A DNA stretch of 64,000 nt from Anaerolineae bacterium (GCA_022820125.1 JAJEGA010000001.1:1-64000); one strand, 5' to 3'; numbered from the stretch's first letter, positions 27,919 to 36,905 are shown. Numbers and translations: made by a program. Notes: a model not told the origin generated them from the sequence alone.

Positions 27919-28943
27919 CTCTGCGCGCAGCCGTCATCGGCTTGGGACCAATCGGCAATCGACACGCGAATCTATACGCGCAGGATGAGCTAGCGGAACT
28001 CGTCGCAGTCTGCGATATCATTCGCGAGCGAGCCGATGCGGCGGCGGCGCGGCACGGCGCACCCGCCTTCTACGATGTCGAAACCATGCTGCGCGAGTTG
28101 GCGCCGGATGTCGTCAGCGTGGCCACCGGCGGCTACGAAAACAGCAGTGATCATTATCTGCCGACGATGCAGGCGCTTGAAGCCGGCTGCCACGTCTTGG
28201 GCGAGAAACCAATTTCGAACGAAATCGCGCCGGCCGAAGAGATGGTGGCGAAGGCGAGCGAGCTGGGACGCTGTTACGGCATCAATCTCAATCATCGCTT
28301 CACGCCGGCCGCTCGTTTAGCGAAATCATGGCTGGACGAAAACCGGCTGGGACACCTGCTCTTCGTCAATATGGCCATGTGGATCATGAACCCGGCCGAG
28401 ACCTCGCCCCATTACCACATCAAGTCGCTGCACCCGCACACGGTTGACGTGATGCGATATTTCTGCGGCGACATCGAAGCGGTGCATTGCTTCGCGACCA
28501 AGGCCCCGGGGCGGCAAATCTGGTCGACGGCGCAATTCAACTTCCGCTTCCGCAACGGCGTCGTCGGCGCGCTCACCGGCAGCTACGACATTGAGCGCGG
28601 GCACCCGATGGAGCGCTGCGAAGTCGCAGGAACGGGCGGCCGCTTCGTGCTGGATGACATGTGGCGCGAGCTGACGCTCTACCCGGCGGGTGACCTGCAA
28701 AAGACGGTCTACACCGACCCGCTCTTTGGCGGCTTCCACAATTTTGAGAACACCTTCCGCGAGCGCATCCACTGCTTCTTGCAGCAAGTGGCGGATGGCG
28801 TCGCGCCCGAAGATATCGATGGCAGCGGCGCGGATGGCTTGGCCGCGCAGAAGGTGCTGGCGGCCGCGATTGAGGCGCTGGAGACGGAATCGGTTGTGTA
28901 TGTTGATTCGATTCACGCGAAAACTGTAGGGGCTACTCTGTGA
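27915..28943 (+). CDS. Gfo/Idh/MocA family oxidoreductase (copy 2)
   Basis: 342 residues starting at an ATGA overlap with the sulfotransferase gene. NAD(P) motif LRAAVIGLGPIGNRHANLYA, catalytic VLGEKPISNEI, and the SLHPHTVDVMRYF block shared with copy 1. The stop codon (28941-28943) lies inside a family A repeat, so the last residues (TVGATL) derive from the repeat. Probably acts on a related substrate to copy 1, perhaps as a second subunit or as sequential steps. Confidence 0.85.
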   Translation: MTLRAAVIGLGPIGNRHANLYAQDELAELVAVCDIIRERADAAAARHGAPAFYDVETMLRELAPDVVSVATGGYENSSDHYLPTMQALEAGCHVLGEKPISNEIAPAEEMVAKASELGRCYGINLNHRFTPAARLAKSWLDENRLGHLLFVNMAMWIMNPAETSPHYHIKSLHPHTVDVMRYFCGDIEAVHCFATKAPGRQIWSTAQFNFRFRNGVVGALTGSYDIERGHPMERCEVAGTGGRFVLDDMWRELTLYPAGDLQKTVYTDPLFGGFHNFENTFRERIHCFLQQVADGVAPEDIDGSGADGLAAQKVLAAAIEALETESVVYVDSIHAKTVGATL

Positions 28944-28953
28944 GTCGCCCGCA
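28925..28953. repeat. Family A palindrome over the stop codon of the second Gfo/Idh gene
   Basis: TGTAGGGGCTACTCTGTGAGTCGCCCGCACA; one arm is slightly degraded. The TGA stop falls inside it. Confidence 0.7.
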
Positions 28954-28973
28954 CATGGGAGGATAAAGGCAAC

Positions 28974-29777
28974 ATGAAACTCGGAGCAAACTCACTTTTA
29001 TTTGGCAGCTGGGACATGGAGACCGCCTTCAAGTACCTCAAGATGGCTGGCTATGACGGCATCGAAATGTCCGCCATTGACGAGATGAGCCAGCATCTCG
29101 TCCTGTCCCGCTGGCAGGAATGCGCGCCGGAGGTTGTGCGCCTGGCCAAGGAATACGACCTGGAGCTGCTGGCGATGGAGCAGTCCTCGCGCGATCCCGA
29201 TTTGATGGAGCGCGCCATGCAAGCCGCCGTCGAGACCGGCATCCCCATCATCAATGTCGGACCGGGCGGCAAATCGGACGATGAATCGACCTATCCGCAG
29301 GTGCTGGATGAATTGGGCGCGTTGGTTCGGCGAGCCGAGCATTACGGCGTCATGCTTTGCGTCAAAGCGCACGTCAACAATTATGTCTACAACACGCCGA
29401 CCAGCCTGAAGATTTTGAATGACATCACCTCGCCCAATTTCGGCTTGGACATGGACCCCTCGCATATCCATCGCGCTGGCGAGAATCCGGTCGAAGCGAT
29501 TGAAGCGGTCATCCACCGCATCAAGCACGTGCATATCCGCGATTGCAAAGGCAGCCAGCAGGGACCCGGCGCGCCCGAAGACCAAGCCAACGGCCGCGGC
29601 GATATTGACCTGGTCGGCTACATCCGCGTGCTGCATGAGCACGGTTATACCGGTCCGCTGAATCTCGAAGTGATCGGCACCAAGCGGCTGGACTACGGTC
29701 TCGAGCAATGCATCACCATCGGCGCCGAAGCCCGCGGCCACATGCAAGCCTGCCTGCAAGCGGCCGGCGCCCGCTAA
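28974..29777 (+). CDS. Sugar phosphate isomerase/epimerase-type TIM barrel (AP-endonuclease-2 fold)
   Basis: 267 residues. MKLGANSLLFGSWDMETAFK, then YDGIEMSAIDEM; metal ligands are likely in FGLDMDPSHIH (Asp/His), HVHIRDCKG (His/Asp) and LNLEVIG (Glu). This is the xylose-isomerase-like/IolE-type fold used for sugar or keto-sugar epimerisation and dehydration. Placed between the Gfo/Idh pair and the rhamnose genes; Gfo/Idh and this family often work together on inositol- or keto-sugar routes. Confidence 0.82.
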   Translation: MKLGANSLLFGSWDMETAFKYLKMAGYDGIEMSAIDEMSQHLVLSRWQECAPEVVRLAKEYDLELLAMEQSSRDPDLMERAMQAAVETGIPIINVGPGGKSDDESTYPQVLDELGALVRRAEHYGVMLCVKAHVNNYVYNTPTSLKILNDITSPNFGLDMDPSHIHRAGENPVEAIEAVIHRIKHVHIRDCKGSQQGPGAPEDQANGRGDIDLVGYIRVLHEHGYTGPLNLEVIGTKRLDYGLEQCITIGAEARGHMQACLQAAGAR

Positions 29778-29797
29778 TGCAACAGACAATACGGATC

Positions 29798-29872
29798 TGT
29801 AGGGGCGACTCTTGAGTCGCCCGCGCCCAACAACATAGAAGTCAACGGGCGATCCAAGGATCGCCCCTACAG
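29798..29872. repeat. Head-to-head pair of family A palindromes
   Basis: 29798-29824 reads forward (TGTAGGGGCGACTC TT GAGTCGCCCGC); 29846-29872 reads in reverse (GGGCGATCC AA GGATCGCCCCTACA). They are separated by about 20 nt just upstream of the rhamnose isomerase gene. Confidence 0.8.
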
Positions 29873-29935
29873 ATTTTGACTGGACAGAATATGGTAGTTT
29901 TTTGGTTCATAATCTAAATGACAGCGAGAAAGACA

Positions 29936-31210
29936 ATGACCTTCCAACCCTCCGATAAACAGATTCAAACGGCCTACGACATCGCCCGCGAGCGCTACGC
30001 CGCTTTTGGCGTCGATACGGACGCCGCCATGAACACCCTAAAAACCGTGCCCATCAGCCTGCATTGCTGGCAAGGCGATGATGTCGGCGGCTTCGAAGAC
30101 CCGGAGCGCGGGCTCAGCGGCGGCATCATGGCGACCGGAAATTATCCCGGCAAGGCGCGCAATATCGACGAGCTGCGCAGCGATCTCGACAAAGCCTACA
30201 GCTTGATCCCCGGCGACCACCGGCTCGCGCTGCACGGCTCTTATCTCGATAGCCCGACCAAAGTGCCGCGCGATGAACTCAAGCCCGAGCACTTCGCCTC
30301 CTGGGTCGATTGGGCGAAAGCCAATAATCATGGCTTGGATTTCAATCCCACCTTCTTTTCCCATGACCTGGCGGACGACGGTTTCACCCTCTCGCACACC
30401 GATGCCAGCATCCGCCGTTTCTGGATTGATCACGCCATCGCGACGCGCCATATCAGCGCTTATTTCGGCGCCGAATTGGGTAGTCCGTCGATCAACAACG
30501 TCTGGATTCCCGATGGCTACAAAGACATGCCCGCCGACCGTCTCGCGCCCCGGCAGCGCCTGATCGACGCGCTGGATGAGGTCTTCGCCGAAGAAATCAA
30601 TCCAGCGCACAATCTGGATGCGGTCGAATGCAAGCTCTTCGGCTTGGGTTCGGAGAGCTACGTGGTCGGCTCGCACGAGTTTTATCTCGGTTACGCCGCC
30701 TCGCGCCAGAAAGTGCTCTGCCTTGATGCAGGCCACTTCCACCCGACCGAAACCATCGCCGACAAATTATCATCCATCTTGTTCTATGTGCCCGAGGTGC
30801 TGCTGCACGTCAGCCGCGGTGTGCGTTGGGACAGCGATCACGTGGTCACGCTGACCGACGACCTGCAGGCGATTATGCAGGAGATCGTCCGCTGCGACGC
30901 GCTGGAGCGGGTGCATATCGGCCTCGACTTTTTCGATGCCAGCATCAACCGCATCGGCGCTTGGGCAATCGGCACGCGCAACGCCTGCCGCGCGCTGCTG
31001 ATGGCATTGCTGGAGCCGCGCGGCTTGCTGCGAAGCTATGAAAACGACGGCGACTTCACCGGGCGCCTGGCTTTGCTTGAAGAGCTCAAAGGACTGCCCT
31101 TCGGCGCCGTCTGGGATCATTACTGCCAAGCGCAGGAAGTGCCGATTGGCCTGGCTTTCATGGACGAGATCCGCGAATACGAGCGGACGGTCTTGTCAAA
31201 GCGGGACTAA
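29936..31210 (+). CDS. rhaA: L-rhamnose isomerase
   Basis: 424 residues; the ATG at 29936 has GAGAAAG just upstream, whereas an in-frame ATG at 29918 has none. It converts L-rhamnose to L-rhamnulose in the cytoplasm. Family blocks: [15 protein letters not shown], the [10 protein letters not shown] helix, [18 protein letters not shown] (metal Asp and His), and [20 protein letters not shown]. Followed after about 170 nt of repeats by the rhamnulose-1-phosphate aldolase/dehydrogenase gene. Confidence 0.93.
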   Translation: MTFQPSDKQIQTAYDIARERYAAFGVDTDAAMNTLKTVPISLHCWQGDDVGGFEDPERGLSGGIMATGNYPGKARNIDELRSDLDKAYSLIPGDHRLALHGSYLDSPTKVPRDELKPEHFASWVDWAKANNHGLDFNPTFFSHDLADDGFTLSHTDASIRRFWIDHAIATRHISAYFGAELGSPSINNVWIPDGYKDMPADRLAPRQRLIDALDEVFAEEINPAHNLDAVECKLFGLGSESYVVGSHEFYLGYAASRQKVLCLDAGHFHPTETIADKLSSILFYVPEVLLHVSRGVRWDSDHVVTLTDDLQAIMQEIVRCDALERVHIGLDFFDASINRIGAWAIGTRNACRALLMALLEPRGLLRSYENDGDFTGRLALLEELKGLPFGAVWDHYCQAQEVPIGLAFMDEIREYERTVLSKRD

Positions 31211-31277
31211 TGACGCTGGTCCGGTATTTGACCGTGTACTGACAATCTACCACCTCAATGCGGTTGCCAAAATAGAA

Positions 31278-31354
31278 TTGTAGGGGCGACTTATAAAGTC
31301 GCCCGTAATCCCGGAATATACCCGACGCGGGCGACCTGGTAGGTCGCCCCTACA
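31278..31354. repeat. Head-to-head pair of family A palindromes
   Basis: 31278-31305 forward (TGTAGGGGCGACTT AT AAAGTCGCCCG) and 31327-31354 reverse (GCGGGCGACCT GGT AGGTCGCCCCTACA). They lie between the rhamnose isomerase and aldolase/dehydrogenase genes, so transcripts across them would carry two hairpins. Confidence 0.8.
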
Positions 31355-31379
31355 GATTCAATTGACAGGGAAAAATGCC

Positions 31380-33575
31380 ATGAAACTTTTCAATCCATCA
31401 GAATTCCGTCACGTCAACTACCTCTGGGATGAAACCGAGGCGGCGACGCTTGATGCGGTCGACCGTCTCGTCTATCGCTCCAACCTGCTGGGAGGCGACC
31501 AGCGCGTCACCAACACCGGCGGCGGCAACACGTCAAGCAAAATCTGGCGGCAGGACCCCTTGACCGGCGAAGAAGTCGATATCATGTTCGTCAAGGGCTC
31601 TGGCGGCGACCTGCGCACCGCCAAGCGCGAGAACTTTGCCTCTCTCTACATGGACAAGTTGATGCGGCTGCAAGATGTCTACCATGCCGCCGAGAACAAG
31701 GGCGTAAAATCCCCGATCGAAGACGAGATGGTTTCGATGTACCCGCATTGCGTCTTCAACTTGAATCCGCGCGCCAGCTCAATCGATACGCCATTGCACG
31801 CCTTCATCTCCTTCCGCCACGTCGATCACACCCACCCCAACGCCGTCATCGCCATCGCCGCTTCCAGCAACGGCGAAGAGCTGACCAATGAAATCTATGG
31901 CGACGAGGTCGTCTGGCTTGATTGGCAGCGACCGGGCTTCGACCTGGGCTTGGTCCTGCAAGAAACCATCGCCGCCAATCCGGGCATCGTCGGCATCGTC
32001 CTTGGCGGTCATGGGCTCATCAATTGGGCTGATGACGACAAGGAATGTTACGATTTGTCGCTTACGCTAATCGAAAAGGCGGTGCGCTTTCTCGCCGAGC
32101 GCGACCAGGGCGCTGGCGCATTCGGCGGCGCGAAATACGCGAATCCGAGCGCCGACGCGCGTCAGGCGCTGCTGGTTGATCTGCTGCCAAAACTGCGGGG
32201 GCTGGTTTCAGGTGATAACCGCTTCATCGGAACTGTACAATTTGACGACGATATGCTGACCTTCGTCAACAGCGCCGATGCCGCGCGCCTGGCAGAACTC
32301 GGCACTTCCTGCCCCGATCACTTCCTGCGCACCAAGATCAAGCCGCTTTACATCGATTGGAATCCGGCAGCGGATGACACAAGCGCCCTGCTAGACAAGC
32401 TGAAAGACGGCATCAAGCAGTATCGCTTTGATTACGCCAAATACTACGAAGCCTGCAAACAGCCTGACAGCCCGCCGATGCGCGACCCGAATCCGACGGT
32501 GATTCTGATTCCCGGATTGGGCATGATCGCCTTCGGCAAGAACAAGAGCGAGTCGCGCGTCACCGCCGAGTTTTACCGTTGCGCGGTTGCCGTCATCCGC
32601 GGCGCGGAAGCGGCCGGCGAATACCTTGCCCTGCCGCGGCAGGAAGCCTTTGATATCGAATATTGGGCGCTGGAAGAAGCCAAGCTCCAACGCATGCCGC
32701 CCGAGAAAGAACTGGCGCGCAAAGTGGTGCTTGTCATCGGCGCGGGCAGCGGCATCGGCGTCGCTACTGCGCATCGCGTCGCCGCAGAAGGCGCGCATGT
32801 CGTCTGCGCCGACAGGAATCTGGACGGGGCGAGCGCGGCGGCTGAGGCGCTGACCGAGAAATACGGCGCTGGCATCGGCGTCGCCGGCTCGGGCATTTCC
32901 GGTTGCGGGCAGGCGATTGCCCAGTCCGTCGACATCACCGACCCCGACAGCGTTAACGCCATGCTCGCTCAGACTTTGCTGGCTTATGGCGGGGTTGACG
33001 ACATCATCGTGACCGCCGGCGTCTTTTTCACGCCGGATAGCGATGGTCGCAATACAGCCGAGCAGTGGCGCGCGAGCTTTGACGTGAATGTCCGCGGCGG
33101 CTATGTGGTCGCCGATTGCGCCCGGCCGCTATGGACAGCGCAGGGTTTGCCGGCATCGCTCGTGTTAACAACAAGCGTGAACGGCGTTGTCGCCAAGCAG
33201 GGGACGATCGCCTACGATGCCAGCAAAGCAGCCGCCAATCACCTCTTGCGCGAGCTGGCGATTGAGCTGGCGCCGCTGGTGCGCGTGAACGGACTGGCGC
33301 CGGCGACCGTGGTCAAAGGCAGCAGCATGTTCCCGCGCGACCGCGTCATTAGCTCGCTGACAAAATACGCTATCGATTTCAACGAGGACGAAGATAGCGA
33401 GACATTGCGGGGGCGCCTGGCTGATTTCTATGCCCAGCGCACGCTCACCAAAGCGGCGATCAGTCCCGAAGATCAGGCCGAGGTCGCATACCTGCTGATC
33501 AGCGAGGCCTTCAGCAAAACGACCGGTCAGGTCATCAATGTGGATGGCGGGTTGCGCGAGGGATTCTTGCGGTAG
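31380..33575 (+). CDS. Bifunctional rhamnulose-1-phosphate aldolase / short-chain dehydrogenase
   Basis: 731 residues from the ATG at 31380 (AGGGAAAA upstream). N-terminal class II aldolase domain (about 1-440): NTGGGNTSSKIW, zinc His in FRHVDHTHPNAVIAI and VLGGHGLINW. C-terminal SDR domain: Rossmann VVLVIGAGSGIGVATAHRVA and active site Ser...YDASK (TIAYDASKAAANHL). It cleaves rhamnulose-1-phosphate to DHAP and L-lactaldehyde and oxidises the latter. This fusion is the RhaEW/RhaAD type found in Bacilli, rhizobia and Chloroflexota. No rhamnulokinase gene is in the window. Confidence 0.92.
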   Translation: MKLFNPSEFRHVNYLWDETEAATLDAVDRLVYRSNLLGGDQRVTNTGGGNTSSKIWRQDPLTGEEVDIMFVKGSGGDLRTAKRENFASLYMDKLMRLQDVYHAAENKGVKSPIEDEMVSMYPHCVFNLNPRASSIDTPLHAFISFRHVDHTHPNAVIAIAASSNGEELTNEIYGDEVVWLDWQRPGFDLGLVLQETIAANPGIVGIVLGGHGLINWADDDKECYDLSLTLIEKAVRFLAERDQGAGAFGGAKYANPSADARQALLVDLLPKLRGLVSGDNRFIGTVQFDDDMLTFVNSADAARLAELGTSCPDHFLRTKIKPLYIDWNPAADDTSALLDKLKDGIKQYRFDYAKYYEACKQPDSPPMRDPNPTVILIPGLGMIAFGKNKSESRVTAEFYRCAVAVIRGAEAAGEYLALPRQEAFDIEYWALEEAKLQRMPPEKELARKVVLVIGAGSGIGVATAHRVAAEGAHVVCADRNLDGASAAAEALTEKYGAGIGVAGSGISGCGQAIAQSVDITDPDSVNAMLAQTLLAYGGVDDIIVTAGVFFTPDSDGRNTAEQWRASFDVNVRGGYVVADCARPLWTAQGLPASLVLTTSVNGVVAKQGTIAYDASKAAANHLLRELAIELAPLVRVNGLAPATVVKGSSMFPRDRVISSLTKYAIDFNEDEDSETLRGRLADFYAQRTLTKAAISPEDQAEVAYLLISEAFSKTTGQVINVDGGLREGFLR

Positions 33576-33780
33576 GTGATTTGCGCACAGCCGTTCGCTA
33601 GCCGCGAACTTGGCTCACAAAAGATCTGAGCAGGATCCAAATCGGATATTGTAAGACTTGCCCGCTACTACAAATCTTACCCAGAGACAAGAAATCGGTA
33701 ACGAAACACTCAGTAAAAGGCGCGTTCCGCGAAAGTCTCGACCACAGTTTTATCGAATGCTGTGGGAGCGTTTGACCCGC

Positions 33781-33957
33781 TGTGTCGGCGGTCAGTGTCT
33801 ACGCGACCTACGCGCGGTGGCGAGACACCCCCACAAGGTTTGTTCCATATTGTATTGTTCGCGTCCGCCGCACCGCCCTCTGTGCTGCCTCGTTTCCTCT
33901 ATTTAACAAACCCCCATCCAAGAAGACGTCTGTAGGAGCGACGCGTTGAGTCGCCCA
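33781..33957. repeat. Family B copy with palindrome arms, and a family A copy
   Basis: 33781-33817 reads TGTGTCGGCGGTCAGTGTCT then ACGCGACCTACGCG, matching 22271-22305. 33931-33957 is a family A copy (TGTAGGAGCGAC, loop, GTCGCCC), slightly degraded. Confidence 0.7.
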
Positions 33958-33973
33958 TTCGCCGCTGCGCAAC

Positions 33974-34001
33974 GTAAAAAGGGCGAGACAGTGGCTCGCC
34001 C
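33974..34001 (-). terminator. Intrinsic terminator of the secE-nusG-rplK-rplA operon
   Basis: On the minus strand GGGCGAG, a 7-nt loop (CCACTGT), CTCGCCC and then TTTTTA. It lies 28 nt after the rplA stop. Confidence 0.8.
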
Positions 34002-34028
34002 AAAGAGATCTTGAACTTGCCGAATTTG

Positions 34029-34718
34029 CTAGTTGATCGCGCTTTCGACGCGAACGCCTGGACCCATGGTCGAGGTCAACACAATGCGGCGGACGTAGCC
34101 GCCCTTCTGTGAGTCGGGCTTGGCTGTCTGCACCGCGTCCATCAAGGTCTGCAAATTCTCCGCCAGCTGCTCGTGCGAGAAGCTGGCTTTCCCAAAGGGA
34201 ATATGCAGGTTGCCCGTGCGGTCATTGCGGAACTCTACCCGTCCCGCCTTCAATTCGTTGATTACGCGCGGGATATCATCCGGCGGCACAACCGTCCCCG
34301 CTTTGGGGTTCGGCATTAAGCCGCGCGGACCCAGGATGCGGGCGATCGGTCCGACCTTTCGCATCATCGGCGGCGTGGCGATGGTGGCGTCAAACTCCAG
34401 CCAGCCATCATTGCGGATCTGGTTGATCACCTCATCGGTGCCGATGATATCAGCGCCGGCGGCCAGGGTCGCCTCTTCCTGCCCTTCTTCGACAAATGCC
34501 AGAATGCGGATCGTCTTGCCGGTGCCATGCGGCAGCATCACCGTGGTGCGGATTTGCTGATCGCTGTGGCGCGGGTCTATGCCCAGCCGAAAATGCACTT
34601 CGATCGTTTCATCGAATTTCGCCTTGGCGTTCGCCTTCACCAGCTTCAGCGCCTCTTCCAGCGGATAATTCCGCTGCCGATCAAAGGTTTTTAACGCGTC
34701 GTTGTATCGCTTGCCCAT
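34029..34718 (-). CDS. rplA: 50S ribosomal protein L1
   Basis: 229 residues, full length. The family signature is visible in GPIARILGPRGLMPNPKAGTV, and the C-terminal block FGKASFSHEQLAENL is typical. L1 binds 23S rRNA at the L1 stalk and can repress its own operon by binding mRNA. GAGGAG precedes the start. It is the last gene of the operon; rplJ and rplL do not follow. Confidence 0.97.
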   Translation of the reverse strand: MGKRYNDALKTFDRQRNYPLEEALKLVKANAKAKFDETIEVHFRLGIDPRHSDQQIRTTVMLPHGTGKTIRILAFVEEGQEEATLAAGADIIGTDEVINQIRNDGWLEFDATIATPPMMRKVGPIARILGPRGLMPNPKAGTVVPPDDIPRVINELKAGRVEFRNDRTGNLHIPFGKASFSHEQLAENLQTLMDAVQTAKPDSQKGGYVRRIVLTSTMGPGVRVESAIN

Positions 34719-34782
34719 GTTCTCGTCTCCTCGTGGTCAGCGGGCGCGGGCGCCCTCCCACATCTTCGAATTTATCCGCCGT

Positions 34783-35208
34783 CTAATCAGAAACCTTGAT
34801 GCCCATCTGACGAGCTGTGCCCTCAACTTGACGCATCGCGCCTTCAATGTCGATGGCGTTCATGTCGTTCATCTTGACCTGCGCAATATCGCGAACCTGG
34901 TCGCGATTCAGGACCGCCACCGTTTCCGTCAGCGGATTGGAAGCCGCCTTTTCAATACCGGCCGCTTTCTTGATCAGGAAGGAAGTCGGCGGGCTCTTCA
35001 AAGCAAACTTGAAAGAGCCATCCATGAACACCGTGATCTCCGCCGGCACGATTTCGCCCATGCGGCTTGATGTGCGCCCGTTGTATTCCTTGCAGAACTG
35101 CATCAGATTGATGCCATGCTGCGCCAGCGCCGGTCCAATCGGCGGCGCCGGATTGGCTTTGCCCGCCGGTATCTGCAGCTTGACAATCGCCTTTACTTTC
35201 TTTGCCAT
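34783..35208 (-). CDS. rplK: 50S ribosomal protein L11
   Basis: 141 residues, standard length. [20 protein letters not shown] then [20 protein letters not shown] is the conserved N-terminal domain; the C-terminal RNA-binding domain follows ([13 protein letters not shown]-like region with [14 protein letters not shown]). It binds 23S rRNA at the GTPase centre. AGGAGA precedes the ATG. It sits between nusG and rplA as in most bacteria. Confidence 0.97.
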   Translation of the reverse strand: MAKKVKAIVKLQIPAGKANPAPPIGPALAQHGINLMQFCKEYNGRTSSRMGEIVPAEITVFMDGSFKFALKSPPTSFLIKKAAGIEKAASNPLTETVAVLNRDQVRDIAQVKMNDMNAIDIEGAMRQVEGTARQMGIKVSD

Positions 35209-35282
35209 TCTGTATTCTCCTTATTCCCAGCCCCGCCAAGGTCTGTGTCTATGCGAACCCAAGATGACCTTTGGAAGCGATG

Positions 35283-35311
35283 TTCGGGCGTCTCGGCGAG
35301 ACGCCCCTACA
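35283..35311. repeat. Family A palindrome between nusG and rplK
   Basis: Reverse-oriented copy: GGGCGTCTC GGC GAGACGCCCCTACA. It stands in the 167-nt gap inside an essential operon and could act as a processing or stabilising hairpin. Confidence 0.75.
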
Positions 35312-35375
35312 AGTTCTCAACAGAAAAAAGTCGCGTTGCTTGCCGCCCCACAGAAACAACGTTTCCAGGTATGAG

Positions 35376-36053
35376 TTACATTCGTTCCACTTCCATGAAG
35401 CTGAGCACCACCGCCGTTTCGCGCCCGAAGAAATCCACCATCACCCGCACCTTCTCGCGCCCGGAATCAATGGACGCCACCGTGCCGGGGAAGTCATTAA
35501 AGGGACCGCCAACGATGCGGACGCGCTCGCCAATCTTGTAATCGACTTTCACCACCGTATCTTCGGAATCCATTCGGTCCATGATCCGCTTGACCTCTTC
35601 GGGCCGCAGCGGCGTCGGCTGGCTCTCGCCACCAACAAAGCCGACCACGCCTGGCGTGTTGCGCACCGTGTACCAGGCGTCCTGATCCAGTTCGCCTTCA
35701 TCCATGTCCCAGCGCATCTGCACCATGACGTAACCCGGGAAGACGCGTTTCTCGACCGTGCGGCGCTTGCCGTCTTTGACCTCGATTTCGTCTTCGGTCG
35801 GAATGAGCACATCGTATATTTGATCTTGCATGCCCATCGTTTCGATGCGCTGGCGCAAGGCATGCTCAACCTTTTTTTCGTAGCCCGAATAGCAGTGGAT
35901 GAAGAACCAACTGCGCCCCAGGTCATCTTCGGCGGCCGCGCCATCATCCAGCGTGATGTTCAATCCCGCGACATCGTCTGCGGCGCCGTCAAGGATTACG
36001 GGTTCCGGATCGTAATCGGTCTGTTCGATTGTGTCTTGCCTTTGCTCGCTCAT
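35376..36053 (-). CDS. nusG: Transcription termination/antitermination protein NusG
   Basis: 225 residues. An acidic N-terminal extension of about 45 residues (ILDGAADDVAGLNITLDDGA) precedes the NGN domain, SWFFIHCYSGYEKKVEHALRQ, with GYVMVQMRWDMD. The KOW domain is GERVRIVGGPFNDFPGTVAS. It couples RNA polymerase to the ribosome or Rho. Lies 42 nt after secE, the conserved order. Confidence 0.96.
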   Translation of the reverse strand: MSEQRQDTIEQTDYDPEPVILDGAADDVAGLNITLDDGAAAEDDLGRSWFFIHCYSGYEKKVEHALRQRIETMGMQDQIYDVLIPTEDEIEVKDGKRRTVEKRVFPGYVMVQMRWDMDEGELDQDAWYTVRNTPGVVGFVGGESQPTPLRPEEVKRIMDRMDSEDTVVKVDYKIGERVRIVGGPFNDFPGTVASIDSGREKVRVMVDFFGRETAVVLSFMEVERM

Positions 36054-36095
36054 GAGATTTCTTTGTCCAGTTTGACAGAACAGCCGCCATTCATT

Positions 36096-36488
36096 CTAAA
36101 TCGAGCCGCGCCGGATCATGAACAAGGCGCCGAGGATCATCGCCGCGATCACCGCCAGCAGCATCCAAGCCATGCCCGGGTTCAAACCGATGCGCATGAA
36201 TTCAGACCATATCACCGCCAATATGCCGAGGAAGATGGCGGACGCGATCGTCACATTAATGCAGAGAATCGTCAGGCGGCGGGTATCGTGCCGCGTGGGC
36301 CATGCCACCTTGTTCAGCTCGGAACGCACATTGCTGAAGTAGTCAACCGTCATGTACAGCGGGCGCGTGATGGCGTTGCCCTGCGGCTCGGCTTTCGCGG
36401 TTGTCTTGACCTTGCGGCTGCGCCGGCCCGGCGTCGCCTTGCCTTTTTTCTGGGTCAAGGCGCTTTGTGTTTGTTCTTCTACCGCCAT
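36096..36488 (-). CDS. secE: Preprotein translocase subunit SecE
   Basis: 130 residues, longer than many SecE proteins because of a basic, low-complexity N-terminal extension of about 45 residues. Core motif FSNVRSELNKVAWPTRHDTR followed by one membrane helix (NVTIASAIFLGILAVIW), then a further helix at the C terminus (MAWMLLAVIAAMILGALFM), which is an addition to the minimal single-helix form. Conserved position just upstream of nusG. Confidence 0.93.
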   Translation of the reverse strand: MAVEEQTQSALTQKKGKATPGRRSRKVKTTAKAEPQGNAITRPLYMTVDYFSNVRSELNKVAWPTRHDTRRLTILCINVTIASAIFLGILAVIWSEFMRIGLNPGMAWMLLAVIAAMILGALFMIRRGSI

Positions 36489-36580
36489 TGGCCTCTGCTC
36501 CTCACACTGTCTCGGGGCAATCCTGCCCGCCCCTGATAACTAAACACCGCCGCGGAGGACGGTGCTTATGGCTTTCGATA

Positions 36581-36653
36581 CAGGGGCAGAAAGACTCGAA
36601 CTCTCGACCTACGGTTTTGGAGACCGTCGCTCTACCAACTGAGCTATACCCCT
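36581..36653 (-). tRNA. tRNA-Trp (CCA anticodon)
   Basis: 73 nt without encoded CCA end. Acceptor AGGGGTA pairs with TGCCCCT; D-arm AGCTCAGTTGGTAGAGC; anticodon arm ACGGT-CTCCAAA-ACCGT; T-loop TTCGAGT. Located between rpmG and secE, its frequent place in bacteria. Confidence 0.95.
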
Positions 36654-36702
36654 ACTTATCGGCGCGTCCCGTGACTACTATACACCATTACGCGGCGCAA
36701 AT

Positions 36703-36864
36703 CTACTTGGTTTCTCGATACAGCACATGCTTGCGCAGGTAAGGATCGAACTTGCGCAACTCTAGCCGTCCCTGCGTATTGCGCCGGCTCTTCTCGGTGA
36801 TGTAAATGTGCCCGCTTTCCGTGCTGCGCAGCTTGACGACGATGCGCTGCCCTTTCTTCGCCAT
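36703..36864 (-). CDS. rpmG: 50S ribosomal protein L33
   Basis: 53 residues ([20 protein letters not shown], ending [12 protein letters not shown]). It matches the L33 family including the [18 protein letters not shown] core. The zinc-binding Cys pairs of some L33 versions are absent, so this is the Cys-free (C-minus) type. It lies between tRNA-Thr and tRNA-Trp in the secE-nusG region. Confidence 0.93.
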   Translation of the reverse strand: MAKKGQRIVVKLRSTESGHIYITEKSRRNTQGRLELRKFDPYLRKHVLYRETK

Positions 36865-36905
36865 GGTCTTCCCTTTAGCTAATCAACTGTAATTGTCAGG
36901 ACAAG

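Larger units (their letters stand above)
33576..34028. other. Intergenic region with repeats and terminator; no gene seen
   Basis: About 450 nt between the rhamnose aldolase gene and rplA. It holds a family B copy at 33781-33817 flanked by TGTGGGAGCG and CACCCCCACA arms, a family A palindrome at 33931-33957, and the terminator at 33974-34001. Short open frames here show no codon bias or homology that I recognise. Confidence 0.7.

Noticed and set aside
33658-33906. 82-codon frame in the rhamnose-rplA gap
   Set aside because: It runs through dispersed repeats, has no ribosome site and shows no recognisable protein features.
35271-36536. 421-codon direct-strand frame over nusG and secE
   Set aside because: Antisense shadow of nusG and secE, which are unmistakable.
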